A stretch of DNA of 64,000 bases. It comes from Lewinellaceae bacterium (GTDB lineage: Bacteria > Bacteroidota > Bacteroidia > Chitinophagales > Saprospiraceae). Position 1 is the stretch's first letter. Every line of letters starts with the position of its first letter. Location: assembly GCA_020636005.1 (NCBI GenBank), contig JACJYR010000003.1:248001-312000 (forward strand), in the 5' to 3' direction. Both the position numbers and the translations under genes were made by a program. Below the pieces are notes generated by a model. That model ran no database searches and was not told where the DNA came from. It was given only the letters and a program-made list of their open reading frames with translations. Below, piece by piece: positions 35,940 through 44,808 of this stretch.

Positions 35940-37286
35940 ATGGCAAACACCCGCCGCAAGTTTATCCGTCAAACCTCCGCCACGCTGGCCGGTGCCAGCC
36001 TCCTGCCACTTTCATCTTTTGCAGCACCAAAAAGAAAAATTGCTGCCAGCGACAAGATCCGCTTCGGTGTGATCGGTTGCAACGGCATGGGCTGGTCGGA
36101 CATGAACGCCCACTTGAAACTGCCGGAGGTGGAGTGCGTAGCCCTGGCCGATGTGGACCAAAGCGTGCTCGACAAACGCTCCGCCGACGTACTGGAAAAA
36201 CAGGGCAAGGCCCCAGCCCAGTTCAAGGATTACCGCAAAATGCTGGAGATGAAAGACCTCGATGCCGTCATCATCGCTACGCCCGACCATTGGCACTGCC
36301 TGGCTTTTTGCGATGCCCTTTCTGCGGGCAAACACGTCTATGAGGAAAAGCCCATTGCCAATTCCATCGAAGAGTGCAACGTCATGCTCAAAGCGGCCAA
36401 GCGCTATGGTAAAATGGTACAGATAGGCCAGTGGCAGCGCAGCGGCAAGCATTACGAACAGGCGCTCGCTTACCTGCATTCCGGCAAAATCGGCAATGTG
36501 CGCCTGGTAAAAGTCTGGGCCTACCAGGGTTGGATGGAGCCTGTGCCCGTGCTTCCCGACAGTTCCGTGCCAGCCGGTGTGGACTACGACATGTGGCTCG
36601 GCCCGGCCCCCAAGCGGCCTTTCAACAAAAACCGTTTTCACTTCAATTTCCGTTGGTTCTGGGACTATGCCGGCGGCCTGATGACGGACTGGGGCGTCCA
36701 TGAAATTGACATTGCCCTCTATGCCATGGGCGTTACGGCTCCAAAATCTGTGATGGCCTCCGGTGGCAAATTCGCATACCCCGACGACGCCTCCGAAACC
36801 CCCGACACCCTGCAGGCTATCTTTGAGTACGACAAGTTCAATATGCTTTGGGAACATGGCACCGGCATTGACCTGGGCAACTACGAACTGCCCGAAGGCA
36901 TTGCTTTTATTGGTAACAACGGAACCATTGTACTCAATCGCCAGGGCTGGAAGGTATTGCCAGAAACCGATAGAAACGACGAGGGCATCGAAGTGAATAA
37001 AATCGAGGATTTGCCCGATCAGGTGAAGCCCGCATCCGTGAACTACCTGGAGGAACACGCCAAAAACTTCGTGGAGGCCATGCAGAAAAATGATGCGTCC
37101 ATTTTAAAATGCGGCATCGAGACAGGGGCCATCGCCGCCATCAATGCGCAGATGGGCAACATCGCCTATAAAACCGGGCGAAAAATATACTGGGACGCGG
37201 CAAAAGGCATGTTCAAAAACGACGATCAGGCCAATGCCCTCATCAAATCAAATTACCACAATGGTTGGAAATTGCCACAGGTATGA
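35940..37286 (+). CDS. Gfo/Idh/MocA-family oxidoreductase with Tat signal
   Basis: 448 residues. The N-terminus carries a twin-arginine signal (NTRRKFIRQTSATLAGASLL), so the folded, NAD(P)-loaded enzyme is probably exported. The Rossmann fold follows (IRFGVIGCNGMGWSDMNAHL, about 40-165), with the family's EKP motif (YEEKPIA) and a C-terminal substrate domain containing GGLMTDWGVHEIDIALYAM. Such enzymes act on sugars or glycosides, often oxidising C3, C4 or C6. The gene stands alone on its strand; a long GC-rich hairpin follows after about 170 bp. Confidence 0.92.
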   Translation: MANTRRKFIRQTSATLAGASLLPLSSFAAPKRKIAASDKIRFGVIGCNGMGWSDMNAHLKLPEVECVALADVDQSVLDKRSADVLEKQGKAPAQFKDYRKMLEMKDLDAVIIATPDHWHCLAFCDALSAGKHVYEEKPIANSIEECNVMLKAAKRYGKMVQIGQWQRSGKHYEQALAYLHSGKIGNVRLVKVWAYQGWMEPVPVLPDSSVPAGVDYDMWLGPAPKRPFNKNRFHFNFRWFWDYAGGLMTDWGVHEIDIALYAMGVTAPKSVMASGGKFAYPDDASETPDTLQAIFEYDKFNMLWEHGTGIDLGNYELPEGIAFIGNNGTIVLNRQGWKVLPETDRNDEGIEVNKIEDLPDQVKPASVNYLEEHAKNFVEAMQKNDASILKCGIETGAIAAINAQMGNIAYKTGRKIYWDAAKGMFKNDDQANALIKSNYHNGWKLPQV

Positions 37287-37455
37287 CGCGTTGGGGGGTT
37301 CTCAACAATGAGGAAAAATGGCCCCTCCGGGATAAGGTTCCCGCTGATAAATTCTTTCCTTTGCGGCAAGTGCCAAAGGAATTGTTTACACCTGAATGAG
37401 ATGCAATTGCAATGTTTTTAGATGCCCGCATTTAAAAGTAAATGCAATCACTTTT

Positions 37456-37517
37456 GAGAGGCGGGGCTATCAAACTTCCCTGTTCCTGTACAGCAGGGTT
37501 CGACAGCCCCGCCTCTC
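37456..37517. repeat. 62-nt GC-rich imperfect palindrome
   Basis: Arms GAGAGGCGGGGCT (37456-37468) and AGCCCCGCCTCTC (37505-37517) pair perfectly over 13 bp. The interior can pair further (CCCTG / CAGGG). It may terminate the Gfo/Idh transcript or be a REP-type element. Confidence 0.6.
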
Positions 37518-37578
37518 CATGATTACTGCGAAGTGCCCCGATCAGTTCATTGATTTCAAGTGGGGCTACCTTTAATGA

Positions 37579-37707
37579 TGGCTCTTTGACAAATCTTGTG
37601 GCACTCCCTTAACACGGCTCAAAGTGAAAGCCAATTTTCAACCCACGACTTCAGTGGTGGGTTGAAAATCAAGCGGTTAAGTGCTATTCCGTTTTAACGG
37701 TTTCCTT
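37579..37707 (+). repeat. REP-like palindromic unit, copy B
   Basis: It starts TGGCTCTTTGACA. Its central palindrome runs from TTTTCAACCCAC (37635) to GTGGGTTGAAAA (37668) with a few mismatches near the middle. It ends with CCGTTTTAACGG (37689-37700) and TTTCCTT. Same layout as 29317-29446. Confidence 0.75.
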
Positions 37708-37881
37708 ACTCCACAGAATTTGTCATAGAACGGAATAAGTTTAGATTATTTGACATTTTTGAAAATCGGAAAAACTCCAGTATTGGCGTGAAGCTTCGAT
37801 TTCAAACCAAATCAAACGACTCAAACAATTTCAAGCAAAGACCTATACTTGACGCCTTGATACATTTACAACTAAAAAAAC

Positions 37882-39927
37882 ATGAAAGATACTACACCAA
37901 CCACCGACCTCTCCCTCCGTTGTGCCGACAACCTGCGCATTCTCGCCGCCGCCATGGTGGAAAAGGCTAATTCAGGCCACCCCGGCGGCCCGATGGGCGG
38001 GGCTGATTTTATCCACATCCTTTTTTCAGAGTTCCTGAACTATGATCCCACCGATATGGCGTGGCCGTTGCGGGATCGCTTTTTCCTCGACGCCGGCCAC
38101 ATGTCGGCCATGTTGTACGGCCAGCAAACCCTGCTCGGCAACTATACCATGGAGGACATTATGAACTTTCGCCAATGGGGCAGCCCAACACCCGGCCACC
38201 CTGAATTGGATGTTGAACGAGGGGTAGAAAATACCTCTGGCCCGCTCGGCCAGGGGCATACTTTTGGCGTGGGGGCGGCTATTGCGGAGCGTTTCCTGGT
38301 GGCGAGGTTTGGCGAGGCTGTGTCGCATAAAACATTCCTGTACATATCAGATGGCGGAGTGGAGGAGGAAATTTCGCAGGGGGCGGGACGAATGGCGGGC
38401 TTCCTCGGCCTGGGCAATATCGTAATGTTTTACGACGCCAACGACATCCAGCTCTCCACGGTCGTGGACGACGTGATGAACGAAGACACCGCCAAAAAAT
38501 ACGAGGCTTGGGGCTGGCACGTCCTCACCATTCCCGGCAACGACCACCACGCTATCCGAAAAGCTTTGCAAGCGGGCATTCATGAAACGGAGCGCCCTAC
38601 CTTGATCATTGGCAAAACGCTGATGGGCAAAGGGGTTCGCAAAGCCGACGGTTCCCTTTTCGAGGGCGAGGTGGAGCTACACGGGCAGCCGCTCACCGGT
38701 GCCGGCGGTTCATTTGAAAAAACGATAGCAGGCCTTGGTGGCGACCCGAAAAACCCTTTCACCATTTTCCCGGACGTGGCCGGGCACTACGCCGCTGTTT
38801 TGGAACAAAAGAAAAAAGACGCCAAAAAACGGAAAGCCGCTTTCAAAAGCTGGGCAAAAGAAAACCCTGGCCTGGCCGAAAAATACCAGTTTTTCCTCTC
38901 CGGCAAACTGCCCAAGCTCGACTGGAACGCCGTGCAGCCAAAGGCAAATGCCGCTACCAGAAATGCTTCCGGTTCGGTGCTGTCCTTCCTGGCGGGGAAG
39001 GTGGAAAACCTGGTCGTGGCCTCTGCCGACCTGAGCAACAGCGATAAGACGGACAGTTTTTTGAAAAAAACCACCCAGTTCAGAAAAGGCGACTTCTCTG
39101 GCTCGTTCCTGCAGGTGGGCGTCTCTGAACTGACAATGGCAGCCCTGGCAACAGGCATGGCCCTGCATGGCGGTGTCATCCCCGCCTGTGCCACATTTTT
39201 TGCTTTCTCAGATTACATGAAACCAGCCATCCGGGTCTGTGCGCTGATGAAGCAACAGGTCATTTTCATCTGGACACACGATGCGTTCAGGGTAGGGGAG
39301 GACGGCCCAACCCACCAGCCCGTGGAGCAGGAGGCACAACTCCGCCTGTTGGAGCAACTGAAAAACCATGCTGGTAAAAACAGCCTGCTGGCCCTGCGCC
39401 CCGCCGATGCCTGGGAGACGGTGGCCTGCTGGAAAATGGCACTGGAGAACACGCATTCGCCGACCGGCCTTATTTTTTCCCGCCAAAACGTGCAGGATAT
39501 CCCTGGCAACAGTTTTGAAAAATCAACCCAGGCAGACAAAGGGGCCTACATCGTTCAGGACAGTGAAGGAAAGCCCGATGTAGTGTTGGTGGGCAATGGC
39601 TCAGAAGTTTCGACCCTCATTGCCGGTGCGGAAAAATTGCGCAGCGGGAAAAACCTTAAAGTGAGGGTGGTCTCCGCACCGTCCGAGGGCCTGTTCCGCA
39701 ACCAATCGAAGAAGTACCAAAAGGAAGTGCTGCCGGGCAATGTGCCGACCTTCGGCCTGACGGCGGGGCTTCCCGTCACGTTGCGGGGGCTGGTAGGCAA
39801 CAGGGGCATGGTGTGGGGGCTGGAGCATTTTGGGCACTCGGCACCCTTCAAAGTGCTGGACGAGCAGTTTGGATTTACAGGGGAGCATGTTTACCAGGAG
39901 GTGTTGAAGTTTTTGAAAATGAAATAG
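37882..39927 (+). CDS. tkt: Transketolase
   Basis: 681 residues, full-length thiamine-diphosphate enzyme that moves two-carbon units in the pentose phosphate pathway. The N-terminal ThDP domain has RILAAAMVEKANSGHPGGPMG, GPLGQG and the GDG-like region (YISDGGVEEEISQG). The pyrimidine domain contains FLQVGVSELTMAALATGMAL and the DAFRVGEDGPTHQPVEQ segment, and the C-terminal domain is complete. In the diphosphate loop the usual GDGxxxEG is read as SDGGVEEE, a modest variation. It lies after a repeat-rich gap; a membrane protein gene follows 31 bp after the stop codon. Confidence 0.96.
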   Translation: MKDTTPTTDLSLRCADNLRILAAAMVEKANSGHPGGPMGGADFIHILFSEFLNYDPTDMAWPLRDRFFLDAGHMSAMLYGQQTLLGNYTMEDIMNFRQWGSPTPGHPELDVERGVENTSGPLGQGHTFGVGAAIAERFLVARFGEAVSHKTFLYISDGGVEEEISQGAGRMAGFLGLGNIVMFYDANDIQLSTVVDDVMNEDTAKKYEAWGWHVLTIPGNDHHAIRKALQAGIHETERPTLIIGKTLMGKGVRKADGSLFEGEVELHGQPLTGAGGSFEKTIAGLGGDPKNPFTIFPDVAGHYAAVLEQKKKDAKKRKAAFKSWAKENPGLAEKYQFFLSGKLPKLDWNAVQPKANAATRNASGSVLSFLAGKVENLVVASADLSNSDKTDSFLKKTTQFRKGDFSGSFLQVGVSELTMAALATGMALHGGVIPACATFFAFSDYMKPAIRVCALMKQQVIFIWTHDAFRVGEDGPTHQPVEQEAQLRLLEQLKNHAGKNSLLALRPADAWETVACWKMALENTHSPTGLIFSRQNVQDIPGNSFEKSTQADKGAYIVQDSEGKPDVVLVGNGSEVSTLIAGAEKLRSGKNLKVRVVSAPSEGLFRNQSKKYQKEVLPGNVPTFGLTAGLPVTLRGLVGNRGMVWGLEHFGHSAPFKVLDEQFGFTGEHVYQEVLKFLKMK

Positions 39928-39958
39928 TATGTTTTGGTAATGCCCCAATATATAATCC

Positions 39959-41410
39959 ATGCAGCCCAATTTTTTCACCCGCTATTCTTCTCTGTTTGGG
40001 CATCTTGGCTTTGCTGTGCTCGCAGCATTAGCAATCATTTACTACAAGGAAAGAACGATAATTCTCGATGCTGCATTCCAAAGTTTCACAATTATCACCA
40101 GAGGGGATTTCGCCATACAAGTCCATCGCTTTGGCGCTGCAATGACACAGGTGTTTCCACTTGTTGCAGTAAAATTGCGCCTCCCGTTAAAAGATATTTT
40201 GATACTGTATTCCCTAAGTTTTGTGCTTGTCCATTGGGCAATGTTTACCATCTGCGATAGCTGGTTGAAAATAAAGCCGCTTGCCTTTGGCATTTTGCTG
40301 TTTAATATTTTCCTGGTCAACCAGGATTTTTACTGGGTGCAGAATGAAATAATACAAGCCACTTCCTTAAACATGGTTTTTTGGGCTTGCCTCATCAAGG
40401 TTGGCAGTTGGCACAACATTAAATGGTGGCATTCGCTTATTGGATTAGCACTGCTTGCCACACTTGCCTTTTTCCACCCGTTAATAATATTTCCATTTAC
40501 TTTCATGGCAGGGTATTTTTTCCTGGAACTTAATAAAGAGGAAAAAACCATCCGAAGAAACCTTATCCTGCCTGCTGTTCTCGCATTTTTTTCTTTCATA
40601 GGTTTGAAAATTTTTCTGTTTCAAACGGAATATGATAATCAGACAACAGGAAGGCTGAACATGAACAACCTCCACAGCCTTTTTTCAAATTTAACCGCTT
40701 CAAATAGTTTTGGAATTTTCATGGATCATTTGCTGTCCGATTTCTATTTATTGCCTGTTTCCATGATAATATTAACAGCCTTCTACATCCACAGGAAATC
40801 TTACCTGAAGCTCTTTCTATTGTATTTGAGCGTATTGCTTTATATAACCATTATAATGGCTTCCTACCTTGATGCGAATTTTTGGTTTCATGTTGAAAGC
40901 CAATATTTGCCCATCAGTATCTTCGTTATCGTGCCTTTGGTCTGGGAGGTTATTCCGGCGGTTTCAACTACCGGAAATGGAATATCCGTTACAGTAGCAT
41001 CGCTATTGTTGGCCATTATTATCAGACTTGCAGATATCAACCACACCAGCGGTTTCTATACTAAAAGGGTTGATTTCATTGGAGATTCCCTTCGGAAAAT
41101 AAGGAACTTGAAGGGAGATAAATTTATGCTGGAAGAATCCGCCGTAGAAAAAAAATACCTCCTGCAATTCTGGGGATTTGCATACGAAACACTTTATTTA
41201 TCTTCATTGACATCTCCTGATTCTGCAAAGACTATTTTCCTGGTACCCAATATGGAGGACTATCAATCGCCGCTGAATTCAGCCAATTCCTTTTATGGCA
41301 TGTTCTCGCATTTTAGGTGCGATGAACTAAAAGAATACCTTTTCAGCTTTAGGGATACCGCAGAAACATACAAGTTAATTACGCCCGGACAATGGAATGA
41401 ATTGGAATAA
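39959..41410 (+). CDS. Multi-pass membrane protein of unknown function
   Basis: 483 residues with about ten hydrophobic helices (for example HLGFAVLAALAIIYY, FVLVHWAMFTICDSWL, LIGLALLATLAFFHPLIIFP) and a soluble C-terminal tail of about 110 residues. The pattern, including a long loop after the first helix (DAAFQSFTIITRGDFAIQVH), resembles GT-C-type glycosyltransferase or other polytopic envelope proteins, but no catalytic DD or DE pair can be assigned. It is distinctly AT-richer than transketolase, 31 bp upstream, which suggests recent acquisition. It ends 39 bp from the convergent gene at 41450. Confidence 0.75.
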   Translation: MQPNFFTRYSSLFGHLGFAVLAALAIIYYKERTIILDAAFQSFTIITRGDFAIQVHRFGAAMTQVFPLVAVKLRLPLKDILILYSLSFVLVHWAMFTICDSWLKIKPLAFGILLFNIFLVNQDFYWVQNEIIQATSLNMVFWACLIKVGSWHNIKWWHSLIGLALLATLAFFHPLIIFPFTFMAGYFFLELNKEEKTIRRNLILPAVLAFFSFIGLKIFLFQTEYDNQTTGRLNMNNLHSLFSNLTASNSFGIFMDHLLSDFYLLPVSMIILTAFYIHRKSYLKLFLLYLSVLLYITIIMASYLDANFWFHVESQYLPISIFVIVPLVWEVIPAVSTTGNGISVTVASLLLAIIIRLADINHTSGFYTKRVDFIGDSLRKIRNLKGDKFMLEESAVEKKYLLQFWGFAYETLYLSSLTSPDSAKTIFLVPNMEDYQSPLNSANSFYGMFSHFRCDELKEYLFSFRDTAETYKLITPGQWNELE

Positions 41411-41449
41411 TGAATGTTTTTATTGCTCTCCTGTTGGCTCGGGGCATAA

Positions 41450-42676
41450 TCAGCGTTTTATTAGTTTTTTTGACACTATTCCAGATGAAGTTGTCAATAC
41501 AAGTTGGAACAGCCCAGGGCCAAGGTATTCTTTTTCGAGATCTATCCTGATAATTTCCCCTTTACTGGCATGGCTGAACTGTTTGCAAATTACTATTTTC
41601 CCATTGCTATCAACTAATTTTAGAACAATAGGCAGATCAATGTTTAACAAAAACTCAATTTCAATATATCTATCAACGGGATTTGGAAATACCTTGATAA
41701 AAGTCTCCTTTTCAATTTCCAAGACAGCGGACACCCCGCTTGTCCATTGTTCAATGTCGAAGTTGTACAACCGCTGCGGCACCTGGCTTGCGAAACGTTC
41801 GGCACAGATGTACCCGTAGTGGTTGTTGCGATAAACTATTCCCTCTACCTGGCTCACAAACAAAGGGTTGCCCATCGTTATCCTGCGTTTGTTGCCTGAA
41901 AAAACATCCCCGCCTTCAAAGTCCCACAGCAGCCATAGAAAGGTATTGCCAAAACTGTAGCCGAGCAAGACGGCCTTGCCGTCGTCCGTGATGTCGGCGC
42001 CGGTGACGAGGCCCTGCACATTCAGGCTGTCCCGCAGTTGGGCAATTTGATTGCCAGGCTCAGCCGGCAGCACATAGTGGCGGGTATTGAAGTTCAGCCA
42101 GTTTTTTGAAAACAGGTGGAGGCTGTCGTTCCAAAAGAAAAAAGCTTCGCAGTCGTAGTTATTGGCATTCGGGGCGCTGCTGAAGTCGGTTTGGTCACTG
42201 TAAGAAAAGGCGATGATCTCCGGAGTGGATGTGCCCGCCAGCAACCCGGATTTTTTGATCCTGAAAATGCGGAGGTCAGTGCGGTTGCCGTTGTTGTTGC
42301 CAAAATCGCCGACGAAGAGGTATTCATCGTTTTCCGCCAAATCTTCCCAGTCAATGTTGTCCGTATTGGGGAGGGTAACGGTTTGGAGCTTGGCGCCAGT
42401 AAGGGTATCTATCACGTACAAAAGGTCTTCATTCCCACCGTCTTGGTGCGTCCAGAGGCGGTCGGCAAACCAGGCGAGGCCCGAACACTCCGACAGGTCG
42501 GCGGGAAGTTCGGCGATGAAAACGGGGTTGTAGCTGGTGGCGGGGTAGCTACATGAGCCATCGTTTTCGACGGCCAAGGGGTCGAAATTGGTCGCCTGCG
42601 GATCGGTGCAGCCCGGCTGGGCCTTTAGGGAAGGGAAAGAGGAACTGAGCAGGAGGATGAAAATAACTGTGCGCAT
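41450..42676 (-). CDS. Exported beta-propeller-like protein with T9SS sorting domain
   Basis: 408 residues from ATG 42676 (signal MRTVIFILLLSSSFPSLKAQ); a longer reading overlaps the HlyD-like gene and is rejected. Next comes the short CTDPQATNFDPLAVENDGSC module seen in many Bacteroidota surface proteins. The body (about 55-325; ECSGLAWFADRLWTHQDGGN, DIDWEDLA-type blades) looks like a propeller of the SdiA-regulated/phytase-like kind. The tail (VFPNPVDRYIEIEFLL to SKKLIKR) is a T9SS type A sorting domain. Activity is unknown. Confidence 0.82.
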   Translation of the reverse strand: MRTVIFILLLSSSFPSLKAQPGCTDPQATNFDPLAVENDGSCSYPATSYNPVFIAELPADLSECSGLAWFADRLWTHQDGGNEDLLYVIDTLTGAKLQTVTLPNTDNIDWEDLAENDEYLFVGDFGNNNGNRTDLRIFRIKKSGLLAGTSTPEIIAFSYSDQTDFSSAPNANNYDCEAFFFWNDSLHLFSKNWLNFNTRHYVLPAEPGNQIAQLRDSLNVQGLVTGADITDDGKAVLLGYSFGNTFLWLLWDFEGGDVFSGNKRRITMGNPLFVSQVEGIVYRNNHYGYICAERFASQVPQRLYNFDIEQWTSGVSAVLEIEKETFIKVFPNPVDRYIEIEFLLNIDLPIVLKLVDSNGKIVICKQFSHASKGEIIRIDLEKEYLGPGLFQLVLTTSSGIVSKKLIKR

Positions 42677-42854
42677 CCAGTGGTTTATTTTTAAAAAAAG
42701 AAAGCAAATTAGTACGATTGCCCATTTTGGGGCAAGACTTTGGCAGCCATTGTTGAATATAAAAATCCGTAAATGCCAAAAACCCACAATTTTCCTATTT
42801 TGCCCGCCTTTTCGCCCGCAGGGTTTATAACACCAGGCGACAGGGCGGCCTTGT

Positions 42855-43943
42855 TTGCCACCATTGGCAAAACCCCCGGAAAAAGTTAGCGGCAAATTGA
42901 GAAAATATTCCGGTCTTCTTGTACTTCTTCTCCTTGTGGCAGCAGTTTTTGCCCCAGTTGACGTTCCTTTCACCCTCGAAAGCGTGGCGAAGGCCCTGCC
43001 CGTGCAACAGTGGATTTTGTTGAAAACTCCTGAAGGCGTGCTCTCCGCCACCCTTCACAATCACCTGACAGGTACCATTCAGGAAGCTGAAAGCTATCAG
43101 TTTCAGCGGGGCGACATGGTGGAGGTAAAATTCGTGCAGGGCCGGGAGCAAGGCACCCCGGTAAAGGCTGGAGAAACCATCGCTTCAATTTATTCCAATG
43201 AACTCAATGCCCAATTAGTGCGCCTTCGGAACCAATTGGCCATTGAGCAGGCCAATAAGCAAGTAGTGGCCACAGGCCAAAAACAAGAACTTATCAGGCA
43301 GCTAAAAGAACAAATCAACCTGGCCCAAGAGGATCTTAAACTCCGCCAAAAGACCCTGGACCGCACGAGGGGTTTGTACGAAGATGGCCTTGTGGCGCTG
43401 GTGGATATGGAACGGGCAGAAAATGCCTTCAACGAATCGGCTGCCCGGGTCAAAGTGGCCGAGGAAACCCTGCGGGTCGCAGCAACCGGCGAAAAAGCAG
43501 AGACGGTCACCCTGGCTTCTTCCAAAATTTCCTCCCTCCAAAAAGAGATAGACTTTTTGGAAAGTACGCAGGATCGGTTCGACATTTCAGCCCCTTTTCC
43601 GGGAAAGGTACGTTTTGAGTCGCTGCCAGAAGGCGACCGCCTTTTTATAGAAGACACGGCTGCTTTGGTTCTATTTATACCCATCCGGCTGAAAGACAGG
43701 GCCTTTGTGAAAACCGGCCAGCAGATTGAGTTGAAATTGCTGGATGGCGAAACCATCGTCCCTTCCACGGTACTGGAAACCGGGGAACGGGTAGAAATAC
43801 TGGGGAGGGACCAGGTCGTGGTTATCAAGGCATTGGTGGAAGGTGCCAACCACTATTTCCCAACCGGTATGCCTGTCCGTTGCCAAATCCGTTGCGGCGA
43901 GGTACGGGTGGCGGAATTTTTGAAACGGTCGGTGCGGTGGTGA
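42855..43943 (+). CDS. HlyD-like periplasmic adaptor (membrane fusion protein)
   Basis: 362 residues. The start must be a TTG (42855 or 42864): the upstream stop at 42828 leaves no ATG. One transmembrane helix lies near the N-terminus (SGLLVLLLLVAAVFAPVDV, about 20-38). A split lipoyl/barrel-sandwich domain and a long coiled-coil hairpin follow (ELNAQLVRLRNQLAIEQANK ... LEDS region, about 115-235), then a beta-barrel (DISAPFPGKVRFESLPEGDR). This is the build of HlyD/MacA-type adaptors linking inner and outer membrane transport. No transporter ATPase is adjacent; instead VTC and DUF4956 genes follow, 40 bp away. Confidence 0.8.
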   Translation: MPPLAKPPEKVSGKLRKYSGLLVLLLLVAAVFAPVDVPFTLESVAKALPVQQWILLKTPEGVLSATLHNHLTGTIQEAESYQFQRGDMVEVKFVQGREQGTPVKAGETIASIYSNELNAQLVRLRNQLAIEQANKQVVATGQKQELIRQLKEQINLAQEDLKLRQKTLDRTRGLYEDGLVALVDMERAENAFNESAARVKVAEETLRVAATGEKAETVTLASSKISSLQKEIDFLESTQDRFDISAPFPGKVRFESLPEGDRLFIEDTAALVLFIPIRLKDRAFVKTGQQIELKLLDGETIVPSTVLETGERVEILGRDQVVVIKALVEGANHYFPTGMPVRCQIRCGEVRVAEFLKRSVRW

Positions 43944-43949
43944 GAGAAG

Positions 43950-43981
43950 ATGAGAGAATGAGTGAATGAGAGAATGAGTGA
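43950..43981 (+). repeat. Tandem 16-bp repeat in the VTC ribosome-binding region
   Basis: ATGAGAGAATGAGTGA occurs twice back-to-back, ending 3 bp before the ATG at 43984. Gain or loss of a unit would change the leader spacing of the VTC gene. Confidence 0.85.
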
Positions 43982-43983
43982 AT

Positions 43984-44757
43984 ATGTTACGATACGAATA
44001 CAAATACCTTGTTCCAATCAGCATGCTCGACCAGTTGCGGGGGTTGCTGCGGCCGTTTACGGAACTCGACCGCCATGCTGCCGAGAATGGAGGGGAGTAC
44101 ACCGTGCGCAGCATTTATTTCGACACGCAGGATCTGGAATGTTATTTTATGAAACTAGCGGGCGTTAAACGGCGAAACAAAGTGCGGCTGAGAGGCTACA
44201 ACCTGGAGGCAGACGGCAATCCCGTTTTTTTTGAAATCAAGAAAAAGGTGGACGAACCGCTTTTTAAGAACAGGGCTGCCATGAGTTTTGAAGCTGCCAG
44301 GAGCATTTTGCGAGGCGAACCACTCGAAGATTTTGTACAGCCAAGCCGCAAGCTGCCGGAAGCAGTGAACAACGCCAGGCGCTTTATGTACCACATCCAT
44401 GCCCGGAATATGCGCCCGGTAGTGGCGGTCATCTACGAGCGGGAACCTTACCAGGGCCTGTTTAAGGATCGGGACAATAACCTTCGAATCACCTTTGATA
44501 AAAACCTGCGGGGCGTTGCCCATCCGGCACTCGATGATTTGTTTGAGGAACAATATGCGCACCCGGTGGACAACCGCCATTTTATCCTGGAAGTGAAATT
44601 CAACCTTTACCTTCCTGGCTGGGTCAAAGCGATTACCGCCTCTCTCAATCTGAAAAAAGGGCCTGCTTCCAAATACGTGATGTGCATCGAATCCAACCCG
44701 GAAATTTTGTCGGGCAAGGGCCAGGTGATCAGCAGCAGCAGGCAAATGACGGGGTAA
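43984..44757 (+). CDS. VTC-domain protein (polyphosphate polymerase-like)
   Basis: 257 residues from ATG 43984; a GTG two codons upstream is possible. It has the tunnel-fold VTC domain: MLRYEYKYLVPISMLDQL at the start, VRSIYFDTQDLECYFMKL, KVRLRGYNLEADGNPVFFEI (basic and acidic residues lining the tunnel), RPVVAVIYEREPYQ and RHFILEVKFN. Eukaryotic VTC4 makes polyphosphate from ATP; bacterial relatives next to DUF4956 proteins are common but poorly studied. It lies between the HlyD-like gene and the DUF4956 gene on the same strand. Confidence 0.88.
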   Translation: MLRYEYKYLVPISMLDQLRGLLRPFTELDRHAAENGGEYTVRSIYFDTQDLECYFMKLAGVKRRNKVRLRGYNLEADGNPVFFEIKKKVDEPLFKNRAAMSFEAARSILRGEPLEDFVQPSRKLPEAVNNARRFMYHIHARNMRPVVAVIYEREPYQGLFKDRDNNLRITFDKNLRGVAHPALDDLFEEQYAHPVDNRHFILEVKFNLYLPGWVKAITASLNLKKGPASKYVMCIESNPEILSGKGQVISSSRQMTG

Positions 44758-44808
44758 GGGATTTGCCATTTTTCTTGTTGCCCTTAAGTCAAACTGACGC
44801 ACTAAATT

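Larger units (their letters stand above)
37287..37881. other. Repeat-bearing gap before transketolase
   Basis: 595 bp without a gene. It holds a GC-rich hairpin (37456-37517), REP-like copy B (37579-37707) and, close to the transketolase start, a short run of AAATCAAACGACTCAAAC (about 37806-37825) that echoes the 6508-6696 array. TATACTTG (37847-37854) is a near match to a -7 box. Confidence 0.6.

Noticed and set aside
36012..37058. Long minus-strand open frame (348 codons) opposite the Gfo/Idh gene
   Set aside because: No domain or signal features; the plus strand carries a clear oxidoreductase, so this is an antisense shadow in GC-rich DNA.
37456..37520. tRNA-like fold (7-bp acceptor-like stem, GGTTCGA and a trailing CCA)
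   Set aside because: The T-arm does not pair, there is no anticodon arm, and 62 nt is too short.
42677..43051. N-terminal extension of the 41450-42676 gene
   Set aside because: It overlaps the HlyD-like gene on the other strand and precedes a clear signal peptide.
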